Shown: positions 1 through 10,765 of the stretch, piece by piece | Position numbering within the stretch: the stretch's first letter is position 1 | How the letters are laid out: each line of letters starts with the position of its first letter | Assembly: GCA_002345825.1 (NCBI GenBank) | Contig: DDWD01000051.1 | Coordinates: 1 to 58,101, forward strand | Reading direction: 5' to 3' | Origin: Bacteroidales bacterium UBA2295 | GTDB lineage: Bacteria > Bacteroidota > Bacteroidia > Bacteroidales > Tenuifilaceae | Length of the DNA: 58,101 bases | Made by a program: the position numbers and the translations under genes | Notes under the pieces: model-generated | Databases searched by the model: none | The model's input: only the letters and a program-made list of their open reading frames with translations | Told to the model about the DNA's origin: nothing

Positions 1-3000
1 CCATCACAGGCATTGCCGACGACACAGGCGTAAGCAGTAGCGATGGCATTACCAGCGACCAGACCCTGATCGTCTCGGGCACCGCCGAGGCGGGCGCCAG
101 CGTTGAGGTGTTCATTGATGCAGGATCGATCGGCACAGCGTCAGCCGACGGCAGCGGGGACTGGAGCCTCGACCACACGGGCACAACCCTAACGGAGGGT
201 GACTACGTTATTACCGCCACGGCCACCGACGCGGCCGGGAACGAGAGCTCGGCCTCGGCGGGCTTCAGCGTCACCGTGGACAACACCGACCCCACGGTGG
301 TTCTGAGCGACAACCACCCCGACGCCATCGTGAAGAACGGTGACGAGGTGACCATCACCGCCACGTTCACCGAGGCGAATAGCATCGACGAGGGGACTCC
401 GCCCACGATTACCATCGGTAGCGTGGTTACCAGTGCCGCGATGACCAAGTCCAGCAACCTGGAGTGGACCTACGCGTGGACTGTCCCCACGGACAACGAC
501 GGGGAGATGACCGTGAGCACCACCGCCACAGATTTAGCGGGCAACCCTAACGATGCTGCCACAGGAAAAACCATTTACACAATCGATAACACAGCCCCCA
601 CACTTACAGCAGTAACAATCTATTCAAATAATATTGAAACAGCCTATGCAAAGGTGGGTGATAAAGTGACTCTAGAGTTTGATGCTGATGAAGCCATACA
701 GACTCCAGTGGTTAAGATGCCTGGAACAAATACTGCTGATATTACCACAACAGACCTGGGTTCTAACAAGTGGAAGGCAGAATATACTATGAAGGACACA
801 GATACTGAAGGGTACATAACCTTCACTATTGAATTCGATGATATTGCTGGTAACCAAGGGACTGCAGTAAGCAGCACAGCCGATGGGTCTAAGGTTGAGT
901 TTATTAAATCAGCTCCTGAATTAAGCAATGCGTATATGGTTTCTGACCATATAAATAATGAATGGGCAAGTGATGGTAACAGGGTAACCCTTTCCTTCAC
1001 TTCGGATAATAATATTAAAAATATTACAGTAACAATTGCTGGTGAGGATGTAACAAGCAATTTAAATGCAACGCAGGGGAAGAGTTTTAACACCTACTTT
1101 GATATGGTAACTGGCAAGACAGAGGGAACAATACCATTTACCATAAACTTTACTAATATGCCGGGTATTAATGGTGATCCTGTGAATGAGAGCTCTGGAA
1201 TTGTTACTGGGGTTGTTCAGTTTGATGAAACTCCTCCCACAATTATACCAGTTGAGATTTATTCTAATCATAGTAACACATATTATGCAAGAACCGGTAG
1301 TTTAATTACAGTAGATTTCACCTCTTCTGAACTATTAGAGAACACAGACGAGGTTACTAAAGTTGATGTTCAAATAGCAGAGGGAAGTGCAACAATAGAG
1401 TATCGTGGAAGTGATATGTGGAGAGCAACCTATGAAATGACTGGTTCTGAAAGCGAGGGGACTATTCCCTTTTTAATAACTGTTTATGACCGCGCAGGGA
1501 ATAAGCAAACAAAATCAGAAATAACTGTGGGTAGTAATGTGGTTTACGATAAAACCGATCCCACAATAGATAATATCAGTATCTCTTCAAGTAATCCGAG
1601 GAATCATTTAGCTAAGAAAGATGATTTGGTTACCCTAACCTTTGAATCGTCGGAATTGCTTGATGACAAAACCGTTACTGTTAAGTTTGATGGTTTTGAT
1701 GCGGACAATGTAACTAATGTTGGGAATACATGGACTGCAACTAGAACTATTACGGGCGATGAAGCGAATGGTCTTCTGTCAATAAGTATTGAGTACAGTG
1801 ATATGGCAGGGAATGTAGGAGCCATAAGATCGGGTACTACCGATGCAACTTCGGTTACAATTGATAAGACCCTACCAACACTCGATCCTTTAACCATAAA
1901 GTCAGATAACTCAAATCCAACCGTTGCCATTGTGGGCGATGAGATTACCGTAGATTTTACAGCAAACGAAACCATTGAGAATATTACCGTTACAATTGGT
2001 GGCAAACCCGCAACTGTTTATAATATTACCGGAAATCGTTGGGCAGCAATTAATAATGTTGACACTGATTTTCTTGAATTTATTACGTTTAATATTACCT
2101 GTTACGATTTGGCAGGGAATAAAACAAGTATTAGCCACATAGATTCTTCCGTGGAAACTACCGATGAAAGCTCCGTTTCATACGATAGTTCACCACCTTT
2201 AATATCTGATATTTCAATTGTTTCGAATAACAGCACGATTAATACCCTTGCAAAAGTAGGCGATGTTGTAACAATAACCTTTACCTCATCGGAGGCGCTG
2301 GGTGATGCCGACGTTTTGGTATATGGCACAAATCCTGCAAGCGTTTCAAATTCTGGAAATAGCTGGACAGCTACATACACAATGCGTAGCGATGATGACA
2401 ATGGAACCATTCCATTTACCATTAACTATAGCGATTTGGCAGGCAACCCAGGTGATCCAAATACACAAGCCAATGCTTCAAATTCAGTTGAGTTTGATAG
2501 GAATAAACCCAGCCTAAATTCTGTGGCAATTAGTTCAAATAATGATAATCCTATTTGGGCAAAAAAGGATGATGTAATTACCCTTACAATAGTAGCCAAT
2601 GAAGAATTAAAAGAACCAACTATTAAAATACTAGGTAATGCTGCTACTGTTTCAAATCCATCGTTCGATGAAATTAATTGGATTGCGCAATATACCGTTG
2701 CTGATAGTGATGCTGAGGGAGTAGCTCAGTTCATCATTGAGTTTCAGGATTTGGCTGGTAATGAGGCGTCACCCATGACGACAAAAACAACAGGGGACAA
2801 TGTTACGGTTGACCTTACAGCACCCACGTTATACAACATCTCAATGTCTCCTGCAAAGGCTAAAACTGGTGATGAGGTTACCCTAGTATTTAGCTCCTCG
2901 GAGTTACTGCTTACGCCAACTGTAACTTTTAATTCAAACGCAGCAACCTTAATTAATGAGACAACAACAAATAATTGGAAGGCAACATATACTGTTCTGG

Positions 3001-6000
3001 AGGCTGATCTCAGCGGAACCTTACCCTTTGAAATCAGCTATACCGATAGGGCAGAGAATAGTGGCACAGATGTTAATTCAACTTCAGACGGCTCTTCCAC
3101 TATTGTAGATAATGATTCGCCTACTCTATCAAGTGTGAGCATTTCATCAAATAATACATTTGAGGATAGCCGGGCAAAGGTAGGCGATGAGGTAACCCTT
3201 TCGTTTACTGGTTCAGAGGCATTGCAAAATGTTGAGGTAAGCATTGCTGGCCAGAATACAAGTTTATTAAGTAGCTCCGATAAGATTACCTGGACAGCAA
3301 CCTACACTATGCAGGAAACCGATGAGATTGGTGGGCAGCCACAGGGTGATATCCCATTTACCATCGATTTTGATGATTTAGCAGGAAATACAGGTGTTCA
3401 GGTTACCGAAACAACAGCATCACTAACACCTGTAAGGTTCGATAGGGTAAAACCTGAATTAACAACTGTTTCTTTAGCTTCAAATGCTGATTATGCAAAG
3501 GTTGGCGATGAGATTACCCTAGATTTTGAATCAAGCGAAGGAATTAGAAGTGTTACTACTCAGATATTGGGTAAGTCAGTTACCCCTACTAGTGATATTG
3601 ATAAAAAGATATGGAGTGCTTCATACACATTGCTTTCCACTGATGTTGAGGGTGAAATACCCATCTACATAAAATACAAAGATTTCACTGGAAATGATGG
3701 AACTGACGTTTCAGCAACAAATGATGCTTCATCTGTTATTTTTGATAGAACTAAGCCCACCGTCGTCCTCTCCGATAATCACCCAGATGCCCTAGTTAAA
3801 AATGGCGACGAGATTACCATTACAGCCACCTTCACCGAGGCCAACGGCATCGACGAGGATACGCCGCCCCAGATTACGATCAATGGATCGACATATGCTA
3901 TGCAGATATCCACCAACTTGGTTTGGACCTACGAGTGGATAGTTAGCGAGCCCAATGGCAATGTTCCGGTAAGCATTACAGCTTTCGATGTGGCAGGCAA
4001 TACCAATCAGTCCGCCACTGGGAAAACCATTTATACTGTCGATTCTACATTACCAACCCTAACTTCGCTTGCCATATCTTCGGATTATTCCAACCCAAAT
4101 AGGGCAAAAGTGGGAAGCATTATTACGATTAACTTCACATCATCGGAGCAAATACAGAATGTTTCTGCAACAATTCTTGGCGGTGCAGCCTCCATAACAA
4201 ATATTACTGGCGATATATGGAAGGCCACCTATGAGATTGCTGGTACTGAAACAGTTTTAGGAGCTGATAAGGTAGTTGATTTTAGTATAAATTTCGAAGA
4301 TATTGCTGGTAATACCACTTCTGCGTCAAATGCGGATATTACCAATGGGTCAAGTGTTACCCTCGATATTACTCCACCCAATTTGACTCCAATCTCAATT
4401 TACTCTGACCATTCAAATGCTGATAGGGCAAGGGTGGGGAGTCTAATAACTCTGGAGTTCAATGCTAGTGAAAGCATTGAGAATGTTACGGCAACGATAA
4501 ACACCAAAAATGCCAGTGTTGAATTTGATAGCGGATCAAATAGTTGGTTTGCGTATTACTATATGAAATCAACCGATGCAGAGGGTGAGTTAAGTTTTAC
4601 AATCGATTATAAGGATTTGGCAGGTAATGCCGGGCAGCAAAAAAACACAATTACAACTGGCGATAATGTAACCTTTGACAAGGTAAAACCAACATTCTCC
4701 TCGGTAACCATTTACTCAGACAATTCAGTTTCAACAGCTCACGCTGCTGATGGAAATACTGTGTTTTTAGGGTTTGCCACATCAGAGGCAGTTGAGACAC
4801 CTGTTGTTACCATCAATGGTATTAGTGCAACTTCAATTACAGGAGGGCCAACTTCTTGGATAGCATCAAGAGTCCTTAGTTCTGGCGAGAATGAGGGAGT
4901 ACTTCCCTTTACCATTGATGCGAGCGATTTGGCAGGTAACGAAGCGCAAACACGATTCAGCACTACCGATGCTTCGAGCGTAACCTTTGATGATTCTTCT
5001 CCGGGCATAAGCACTGTTACGGTAAAATCGGGCGTTTATAAGGTGGATGATGTTATTAGCGTATTTATCCAGGCCGATAACAATAACTATGCTGGTCAAA
5101 CCATTGAGGTAAATGGCAAAGAGCAAACGTTGATCAATAACAATAACAACACCTATTCTATCAATTACCTTGTTGAGGAGGGCGATAACGATGTATTCGA
5201 ATCGGGAAGTTTGCCCATAAATGTTGTTTTTAAAGATCTGGCAGGTAATACCAGTACCCGTACCGAGGCCAACTCGCAGGGTGGAACAATAACTTTGGAT
5301 GCCAATACGCCTGTTATACAGTCGGTAGTGAGTACCGCCGAGGATGTTGGCAACCTGATTATTGACGATCAGATTGTGTTTACCGTTACACCTGAAATCC
5401 CCGAAGAGGGTTTGGTGGTTCAGCCAGCCGTTTACAACTCAAAACACCTTGTCTGGTCAACAACCGATGGTGGGGCTACGTACTCAGCCACCTATGCTGT
5501 TACCGAGGGCGATGATAAACAGGAAACACCATTGCAACTTGCCCCTGTAACACTTACCGATGCGGCAGGCAATGCCAGCGCTTCGGTTGCATACAGCGAT
5601 ATTCAAAAATCTATTTACGCCACAAGGCCAACGGCAACCATTTCGGGTACAACAACCAAGTGTGACTACGGGCAAATGGTCCCCATTCGTTTTGACTTTA
5701 CAGGTTATTCCCCATATCAGCTAACCTATAGCGATGGTACGGTTGATGTTGGCCCCATTGAGGTTACCGATGATTTCTATGAGTTTGAGGCCGAAAGCGG
5801 AACATTCACGCTGGTTAATCTAACCGATGCTAAAGGGAATTTTAGCACTAGTGCATTACAGAATGCTGTTGTTACCGTAAAACCATTACCCGAGATTACG
5901 CTGAATATTTTGGGCTCGCCGTTTAATGTGAACGATCCAAGAGTATATCTTGCCGATTTTGCCACTCCGGCGGGAGGCACATTCTCGGGCGATGGGGTGA

Positions 6001-9000
6001 GCGCTAATGGCTACTTTTACCCATCGATGATTGAACTTGAGGACGATGCCAAAACAGTTCCACTTACCTATACATACTCCGATGCAAATGGATGTGAGAA
6101 TTCTGCATCGCAGGATGTTATCGTTTCGTCGGGTGGGGCAGTTATCGAGGGTGTGCAATCCCCCTATTGCCAGTACAACGCATCGTTCGATGTGGTGGGA
6201 AAGAACCCTAACAGCATTATCGGGTGGTTCAATATGCCCACATCAACAAAGGGCTGGACAGATAATGGCGATAATACCCTTACCATATCACCCCAAGAAC
6301 TAAATGCCGGTGAGCATACCATTGAGTATTTTTATGTTGACGGTGGAACAACCTTCGATACGGAGCGAACTTTCGTGATTGACTCGGTTGGTGCAAATAT
6401 TGATTTTGGCCCCTTGCAGGCTACCTACTGCGCCGATGATGATGTGGTTGCCATACAGGCGCAAAACCTATATCCATCGGGAGGTACGGGCTATTTCGTT
6501 GGCCCCGCCAATGGTTTTGGCACTCAGCCAGGTTCTAACCAGGCAACTTTTGAACCTTCGCTGGTTGGCGAATTCGATAAAAGCTATGAGATATCATATT
6601 ACTACCAGTCGCCACAGGGATGTGTTTCAAATACCATAGTAAAACAGGTGCAGGTAAATTCGCTTCCCATTTTATCTTTTGATATTAGGGATAATTACAA
6701 TTACAACGAATCGCCAGTTGCTCTACAGGGCAATTTTACCGAAGGGGTATTTACCGCTACGGGTGGTATTGTGGTTGATAATATCCTTTACCCCGATCGT
6801 AAAGAGCCGGGTGCCATTAATATTACCTATTTTTATCAAGATCCTGTTACAGGGTGCAGCAATTCGCTAACTAAGCCCAGTCGAATTAGGGAAGCGGCAG
6901 AGGTAATTGAGGGCTTAAGTAGTATTTACTGCTACTCCACCAACACTGTGACTATTTCATCGGAGGTAACCGATGATGCCACAATAGTTGGTACGTTTAC
7001 TAGCAGTAAGGGTGGAATTGTTTCAGTTGATGGTAATACCGCACTTTATAGCATAGCTAAAGCCGGAAGCGGTACTGATAAAGTGACTTTTAGCTACAGC
7101 ATTGGCGATACACCCTACGAGGTTTCAACCTCCGTACTAATTGATTCCATTGGACCAGTTAGCATTACTGGCTTAGGCGAACATTTCTGTGCCGATGATT
7201 CACCTGTTGAGATTCGTGGATACCTAGAGAATGCTCCGCAGGGCACACGGAGCTTGTCCTACTCGGGTACACCCCTGGCATTTAACAGTACCGGTAGTGT
7301 TGCTACACTTTCTCCAGCACTTGAAGAGCAAGGTGTTTTTGATGTAAACTTTACCTTTACCTCGGTAGCTAGTGGTTGTAGCCGCGATACTACCTACTCG
7401 TTCGAAATTCACCCACTTCCCTCTGTTAGCACAGATATCCCTGACTATTACAATATCGATGCTCAACCTCTTGGGTTGGTTGGAAGTCCTTCGGGCGGTG
7501 TTTTCTCGGCAGAGCGAGGAGTTTCGGGCAGTGAACTGTATCCCGAGGTTGCAGGTGCTGGAACGCATGGTATTACCTACACTTACACCGATGAATTTGG
7601 ATGCGTAAATTCGGCCCTGCACAATATCGTTATAATTGGTGCCGATGGTGAGATTGCCATGCCTAGCTTCACCTGCATCGATTCTGAACCATTAACAATA
7701 TCTGCTACAACCAGCAATGGTCTAGTTGGCGAATTTATTGGAAAAGGTATTACTAATTCTGGCGACGATGAGGCAGTTTTCGATCCTAGCATTGCCGGAA
7801 AAGGGGTTTACACAATTACCTATAAATATCTTTTTGTTGATGATGCTGAAACCGAGCTGTTCTTAACCAGAGATATTGAAGTGGATAGCCTTGGAAAGGT
7901 TGAGATTTATGGCCTTGAAGAAATGTATTGTTACAACGATCCATCGGAATTACTTACGGCATCGCCAGCAGGCGGTAATTTCACTAGTACCGAGTACCTG
8001 GTTGTAAACCGGTTTTATCCTTCGATGTCGAGTACCGAGAGTCTTAATCCCGTTACATATACCTATACCAGTAGTCGTACAGGATGTTCTATTTCAGGTA
8101 CAACCGATGTTTCAGTGAGACCTGTGCCACAGGTTAGTTTCTCGGTGGACCAATCATGCTCCGATCTTGAAACCGATCCCGTGCAGTTTGTTAATAACAC
8201 TAAATCCGACGATCCAATAGATAGTTGGAAGTGGAGCTTCGATTCCCAGGGCTTTGCCACATCCAACGAGGAGAGCCCTAACTATTTATACCTAACCTCG
8301 GGGTCAAAGCTTGTAACCCTTATCGCTAGTACCACATTTGGTTGTGAGTCGCAAATGGATTCCATTGTAAATGTGGGGCTAGTGCCCAAAGCAAATTTCT
8401 CATGGGAAAATGAATGCCAGAATAACCGTGAGGCAACTCTAACCAGTAGTTCGGAGTCCGCAAACATTGTAAATTACAAGTGGGAACTCCCCGATGGGAC
8501 AACCTATGAAGGCGAAACCCTAAACACAGTTGGCCATGTTTTCCCTGAGGTTGACACCTACAATGTTAAGTTGGTAATCACGTCGCAAGAAAATTGCAAA
8601 GATTCCATTGTGAAACCCATAAGGATTTTACCAGTGGTTAAGTTTGATGAGATTAGCGGCGAATTTTACTTCGAAAATTTTGAGGCCAATGACGGTAATT
8701 GGTTGGCGCGAGGTATAACCGAAAGTGATGACTACTCTTGGAGTTTAGGAGAACCCGACGGTGAAATTATTAGCAGCGCTGCCTCGGGTCAGAATGCTTG
8801 GTACACTCATATCGATATGGCTAGCCAAGCAGTAGAGAAATCGCAGGTTGTGAGCCCTTGCTTTGATTTTAGCGGATTGGAGAGGCCAATGCTTAAAATG
8901 GGAATTTGGTCATCGCCAGTAGCTGGGCGTAATGGGGCAGTGGTTCAGTTTACAACCGATGATGGAAAAACATGGGAAACTCTGGGCGAGGAGGAATCAG

Positions 9001-10148
9001 GTATTAATTGGTATAATTCCTCTTCAATTCAGAGTCAGCCAGGGGGTCAAATTACGGGGTGGAGTAGTGATGAAATGGAGAGTTGGGAGGTTGCTCGCCA
9101 TAGCCTTGATGAGTTAAAAGGTGAAACCAACGTGAGGTTCAGGATCGCCTTTGCATCTGATGGTCTTGCCATCGATTATTTTGATGGTTTTGCTTTTGAT
9201 GATTTCTGGATTGGTAACCGTGAGCAGAACCTGCTTGTTGAGTACTTTACCAATGCAATTTTATCTACAACATCACAACCGAATAGCCAAATGGCTCAGC
9301 TAGAGGAGGCAAATTCTTTGGATATTGTCCCCATTCATTATCACACCGATAGCCCCTATGGCGACCCCTTATTCAATCTGTTCCCATCAGGTATTTCTGC
9401 TCGTCAGTTTTTCTATGGCGTAACAGGTATACCCTATGCCCTGGCTAATGGTACCGAGGAGTTCAACTTTTCCTCGTTTGGGGTAAATCAAACTAGCATT
9501 GTAAATATTGAACGATTAAAAGATCCCTCAATGGGCATTTCCGTTAGCGGAACTGCTGGTAATTCTCTGGATTTAAATGTGAAGATAAGGGCACTCGAGT
9601 CAATCGAAAACCAAGAGCTAGTAGTGCATTGTGCTATTGTGCAAAAACAATATGTGCTCGACGAAGCAATTAACAATCAGGCTGAGTTTTACAACGTGAT
9701 TAGGCAATTTATCCCCGATCCTGGAGGTACGCAAATTAAGAGTGTTTGGAATGTGGGCGACGAGGAACACCTTATTTTAAGTTGGCAAATTCCAGCTAAC
9801 CTCGACAAGGAATTGTTAAGCGTTGTGGTATTTGTGCAGAATGTACAAACCCAAAAAGTTTATCAGGTCAATGTGGTAAGCCTGTCGGATATTACAACTT
9901 CGCACACACCCGATACAGAGCAAAGCGTAGCCCTGTATCCAAACCCAGCAACATCAAAGGTTCGTATCGAAAGCCCACAGGACATCGAACAGGTTTCAAT
10001 AATCGACGCTTCTGGAAGAGTGCTTAAGGTGATAGCTGTTCATAACACGCAGATTGATCTTGATGTAAACGAATTAAAAGTTGGGCTATATATTGTAAAT
10101 ATTAAGTTTAAAGGAGGATTCAAAGCCCTTCGGTTCGTTAAAAAATAA
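1..10148 (+). CDS. Giant T9SS-secreted surface adhesin, 5' end outside the window
   Basis: Open from base 3 with no start in view, so at least 3,380 residues of a larger protein. Numbering from the GTG at 108: an N-terminal bacterial Ig repeat, then about 17 Ig-like repeats of roughly 100 residues to ~1790, each with a VGDxVTLxF strand, a WxATYTM strand and a DLAGN motif. From ~1840 to ~2670 come SprB/HYR-like modules with TYTYTDxxGC motifs, then two PKD domains (~2676-2850), a jelly-roll/MAM-like domain (~2853-3030), an Omp28-like thioredoxin-fold domain (~3038-3200) and a C-terminal Por secretion sorting domain (YPNPAT at ~3275, ending in FVKK). Expected to cross the outer membrane by the type IX system and stay on the surface, probably for adhesion or gliding. 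Bases 1 to ~560 are much more GC-rich than the rest of the gene. Confidence 0.88.
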   Translation, partial: ITGIADDTGVSSSDGITSDQTLIVSGTAEAGASVEVFIDAGSIGTASADGSGDWSLDHTGTTLTEGDYVITATATDAAGNESSASAGFSVTVDNTDPTVVLSDNHPDAIVKNGDEVTITATFTEANSIDEGTPPTITIGSVVTSAAMTKSSNLEWTYAWTVPTDNDGEMTVSTTATDLAGNPNDAATGKTIYTIDNTAPTLTAVTIYSNNIETAYAKVGDKVTLEFDADEAIQTPVVKMPGTNTADITTTDLGSNKWKAEYTMKDTDTEGYITFTIEFDDIAGNQGTAVSSTADGSKVEFIKSAPELSNAYMVSDHINNEWASDGNRVTLSFTSDNNIKNITVTIAGEDVTSNLNATQGKSFNTYFDMVTGKTEGTIPFTINFTNMPGINGDPVNESSGIVTGVVQFDETPPTIIPVEIYSNHSNTYYARTGSLITVDFTSSELLENTDEVTKVDVQIAEGSATIEYRGSDMWRATYEMTGSESEGTIPFLITVYDRAGNKQTKSEITVGSNVVYDKTDPTIDNISISSSNPRNHLAKKDDLVTLTFESSELLDDKTVTVKFDGFDADNVTNVGNTWTATRTITGDEANGLLSISIEYSDMAGNVGAIRSGTTDATSVTIDKTLPTLDPLTIKSDNSNPTVAIVGDEITVDFTANETIENITVTIGGKPATVYNITGNRWAAINNVDTDFLEFITFNITCYDLAGNKTSISHIDSSVETTDESSVSYDSSPPLISDISIVSNNSTINTLAKVGDVVTITFTSSEALGDADVLVYGTNPASVSNSGNSWTATYTMRSDDDNGTIPFTINYSDLAGNPGDPNTQANASNSVEFDRNKPSLNSVAISSNNDNPIWAKKDDVITLTIVANEELKEPTIKILGNAATVSNPSFDEINWIAQYTVADSDAEGVAQFIIEFQDLAGNEASPMTTKTTGDNVTVDLTAPTLYNISMSPAKAKTGDEVTLVFSSSELLLTPTVTFNSNAATLINETTTNNWKATYTVLEADLSGTLPFEISYTDRAENSGTDVNSTSDGSSTIVDNDSPTLSSVSISSNNTFEDSRAKVGDEVTLSFTGSEALQNVEVSIAGQNTSLLSSSDKITWTATYTMQETDEIGGQPQGDIPFTIDFDDLAGNTGVQVTETTASLTPVRFDRVKPELTTVSLASNADYAKVGDEITLDFESSEGIRSVTTQILGKSVTPTSDIDKKIWSASYTLLSTDVEGEIPIYIKYKDFTGNDGTDVSATNDASSVIFDRTKPTVVLSDNHPDALVKNGDEITITATFTEANGIDEDTPPQITINGSTYAMQISTNLVWTYEWIVSEPNGNVPVSITAFDVAGNTNQSATGKTIYTVDSTLPTLTSLAISSDYSNPNRAKVGSIITINFTSSEQIQNVSATILGGAASITNITGDIWKATYEIAGTETVLGADKVVDFSINFEDIAGNTTSASNADITNGSSVTLDITPPNLTPISIYSDHSNADRARVGSLITLEFNASESIENVTATINTKNASVEFDSGSNSWFAYYYMKSTDAEGELSFTIDYKDLAGNAGQQKNTITTGDNVTFDKVKPTFSSVTIYSDNSVSTAHAADGNTVFLGFATSEAVETPVVTINGISATSITGGPTSWIASRVLSSGENEGVLPFTIDASDLAGNEAQTRFSTTDASSVTFDDSSPGISTVTVKSGVYKVDDVISVFIQADNNNYAGQTIEVNGKEQTLINNNNNTYSINYLVEEGDNDVFESGSLPINVVFKDLAGNTSTRTEANSQGGTITLDANTPVIQSVVSTAEDVGNLIIDDQIVFTVTPEIPEEGLVVQPAVYNSKHLVWSTTDGGATYSATYAVTEGDDKQETPLQLAPVTLTDAAGNASASVAYSDIQKSIYATRPTATISGTTTKCDYGQMVPIRFDFTGYSPYQLTYSDGTVDVGPIEVTDDFYEFEAESGTFTLVNLTDAKGNFSTSALQNAVVTVKPLPEITLNILGSPFNVNDPRVYLADFATPAGGTFSGDGVSANGYFYPSMIELEDDAKTVPLTYTYSDANGCENSASQDVIVSSGGAVIEGVQSPYCQYNASFDVVGKNPNSIIGWFNMPTSTKGWTDNGDNTLTISPQELNAGEHTIEYFYVDGGTTFDTERTFVIDSVGANIDFGPLQATYCADDDVVAIQAQNLYPSGGTGYFVGPANGFGTQPGSNQATFEPSLVGEFDKSYEISYYYQSPQGCVSNTIVKQVQVNSLPILSFDIRDNYNYNESPVALQGNFTEGVFTATGGIVVDNILYPDRKEPGAINITYFYQDPVTGCSNSLTKPSRIREAAEVIEGLSSIYCYSTNTVTISSEVTDDATIVGTFTSSKGGIVSVDGNTALYSIAKAGSGTDKVTFSYSIGDTPYEVSTSVLIDSIGPVSITGLGEHFCADDSPVEIRGYLENAPQGTRSLSYSGTPLAFNSTGSVATLSPALEEQGVFDVNFTFTSVASGCSRDTTYSFEIHPLPSVSTDIPDYYNIDAQPLGLVGSPSGGVFSAERGVSGSELYPEVAGAGTHGITYTYTDEFGCVNSALHNIVIIGADGEIAMPSFTCIDSEPLTISATTSNGLVGEFIGKGITNSGDDEAVFDPSIAGKGVYTITYKYLFVDDAETELFLTRDIEVDSLGKVEIYGLEEMYCYNDPSELLTASPAGGNFTSTEYLVVNRFYPSMSSTESLNPVTYTYTSSRTGCSISGTTDVSVRPVPQVSFSVDQSCSDLETDPVQFVNNTKSDDPIDSWKWSFDSQGFATSNEESPNYLYLTSGSKLVTLIASTTFGCESQMDSIVNVGLVPKANFSWENECQNNREATLTSSSESANIVNYKWELPDGTTYEGETLNTVGHVFPEVDTYNVKLVITSQENCKDSIVKPIRILPVVKFDEISGEFYFENFEANDGNWLARGITESDDYSWSLGEPDGEIISSAASGQNAWYTHIDMASQAVEKSQVVSPCFDFSGLERPMLKMGIWSSPVAGRNGAVVQFTTDDGKTWETLGEEESGINWYNSSSIQSQPGGQITGWSSDEMESWEVARHSLDELKGETNVRFRIAFASDGLAIDYFDGFAFDDFWIGNREQNLLVEYFTNAILSTTSQPNSQMAQLEEANSLDIVPIHYHTDSPYGDPLFNLFPSGISARQFFYGVTGIPYALANGTEEFNFSSFGVNQTSIVNIERLKDPSMGISVSGTAGNSLDLNVKIRALESIENQELVVHCAIVQKQYVLDEAINNQAEFYNVIRQFIPDPGGTQIKSVWNVGDEEHLILSWQIPANLDKELLSVVVFVQNVQTQKVYQVNVVSLSDITTSHTPDTEQSVALYPNPATSKVRIESPQDIEQVSIIDASGRVLKVIAVHNTQIDLDVNELKVGLYIVNIKFKGGFKALRFVKK

Positions 10149-10159
10149 ATTGTTTAACC

Positions 10160-10206
10160 TGGCTTAGCATGAACTGGAAACACTTTCATGCTAAGCCATT
10201 CTTTTT
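10160..10206 (+). terminator. Rho-independent terminator after the adhesin
   Basis: A perfect 13-bp stem (10160-10172 with 10186-10198) around a 13-nt loop, followed by a T-rich tract at 10199-10206, lies 11 bases after the adhesin stop codon. Confidence 0.85.
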
Positions 10207-10231
10207 GTAAAACTGTACGCTGTTTTTTTTC

Positions 10232-10239
10232 TATCTTTG
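10232..10239 (+). promoter_or_regulatory. Putative Bacteroidota -7 box for the PTPS gene
   Basis: TATCTTTG matches the TAnnTTTG -7 consensus, 31 bases before the PTPS start codon. No well-spaced TTTG -33 box is present; the nearest is about 24 bases upstream. The expected leader begins with a short hairpin (10240-10254, 6-bp arms). Confidence 0.4.
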
Positions 10240-10270
10240 GTGGTGTGTCACCACTAAAAAATGAAATCTT

Positions 10271-10690
10271 ATGTCCATAGCATATCTTACCCGCAGGGAG
10301 CGATTCTCAGCAGCACATCGTCTATTTCTCTCAGAACTATCGGATGAAGAGAACTACAAATTGTATGGACAGTGTTCGCATTCTAACTGGCATGGGCACA
10401 ACTACGAACTATTCGTAACAGTAAGGGGTGAGGTGAATCCCCGTACAGGCTACGTATTAAATCTGAAAACCCTTAGTAAGATCCTGAAGGAGAAAGTGAT
10501 TGATAAGTTGGATCATCGCAACCTAAACCTCGATGTCGATTTCTTAATGGGCAAGGTACCGTCTACCGAGAATCTGGCTATAGCCATTTGGGTCTCCATT
10601 GAGGATGATATTAAAGCCTTAGGTGCCGAACTTAGCTGTATCAAGGTGCAGGAGTCAGAGAATAATTACATTGAGTACCGTGGCGAATAG
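10271..10690 (+). CDS. 6-pyruvoyl-tetrahydropterin synthase family protein (PTPS-II type)
   Basis: This 139-residue protein belongs to the 6-pyruvoyl-tetrahydropterin synthase/QueD family, which converts 7,8-dihydroneopterin triphosphate. Visible features are the first zinc histidine in FSAAHRLFL, the catalytic cysteine plus zinc pair in CSHSNWHGHNY, and the downstream LDHRNLN and STENLAI motifs. The cysteine is five residues before HGH (Cx5HGH), as in the animal biopterin-forming enzyme; QueD queuosine enzymes have Cx3HGH. The text from the HGH to the DHRNL motif also resembles animal PTPS. folE lies 75 bases downstream and would supply the substrate. Function in biopterin synthesis rather than queuosine is inferred from the motif alone. 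Confidence 0.85.
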   Translation: MSIAYLTRRERFSAAHRLFLSELSDEENYKLYGQCSHSNWHGHNYELFVTVRGEVNPRTGYVLNLKTLSKILKEKVIDKLDHRNLNLDVDFLMGKVPSTENLAIAIWVSIEDDIKALGAELSCIKVQESENNYIEYRGE

Positions 10691-10726
10691 TTTTCTCTAT
10701 TTTCTCTAGTTTTTATTTATTTATGA

Positions 10727-10734
10727 TAATTTTG
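10727..10734 (+). promoter_or_regulatory. Putative -7 box for folE
   Basis: TAATTTTG matches TAnnTTTG and lies 31 bases before the folE start, so folE may have its own promoter besides read-through from the PTPS gene. No convincing -33 box. Confidence 0.35.
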
Positions 10735-10765
10735 CAGAATTACAGCAACATCTAATTCTTTTGCA

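Noticed and set aside
203..9676. Many minus-strand and alternate-frame open frames in the adhesin
   Set aside because: They mirror the repeat periodicity of the adhesin and show no domain features of their own.
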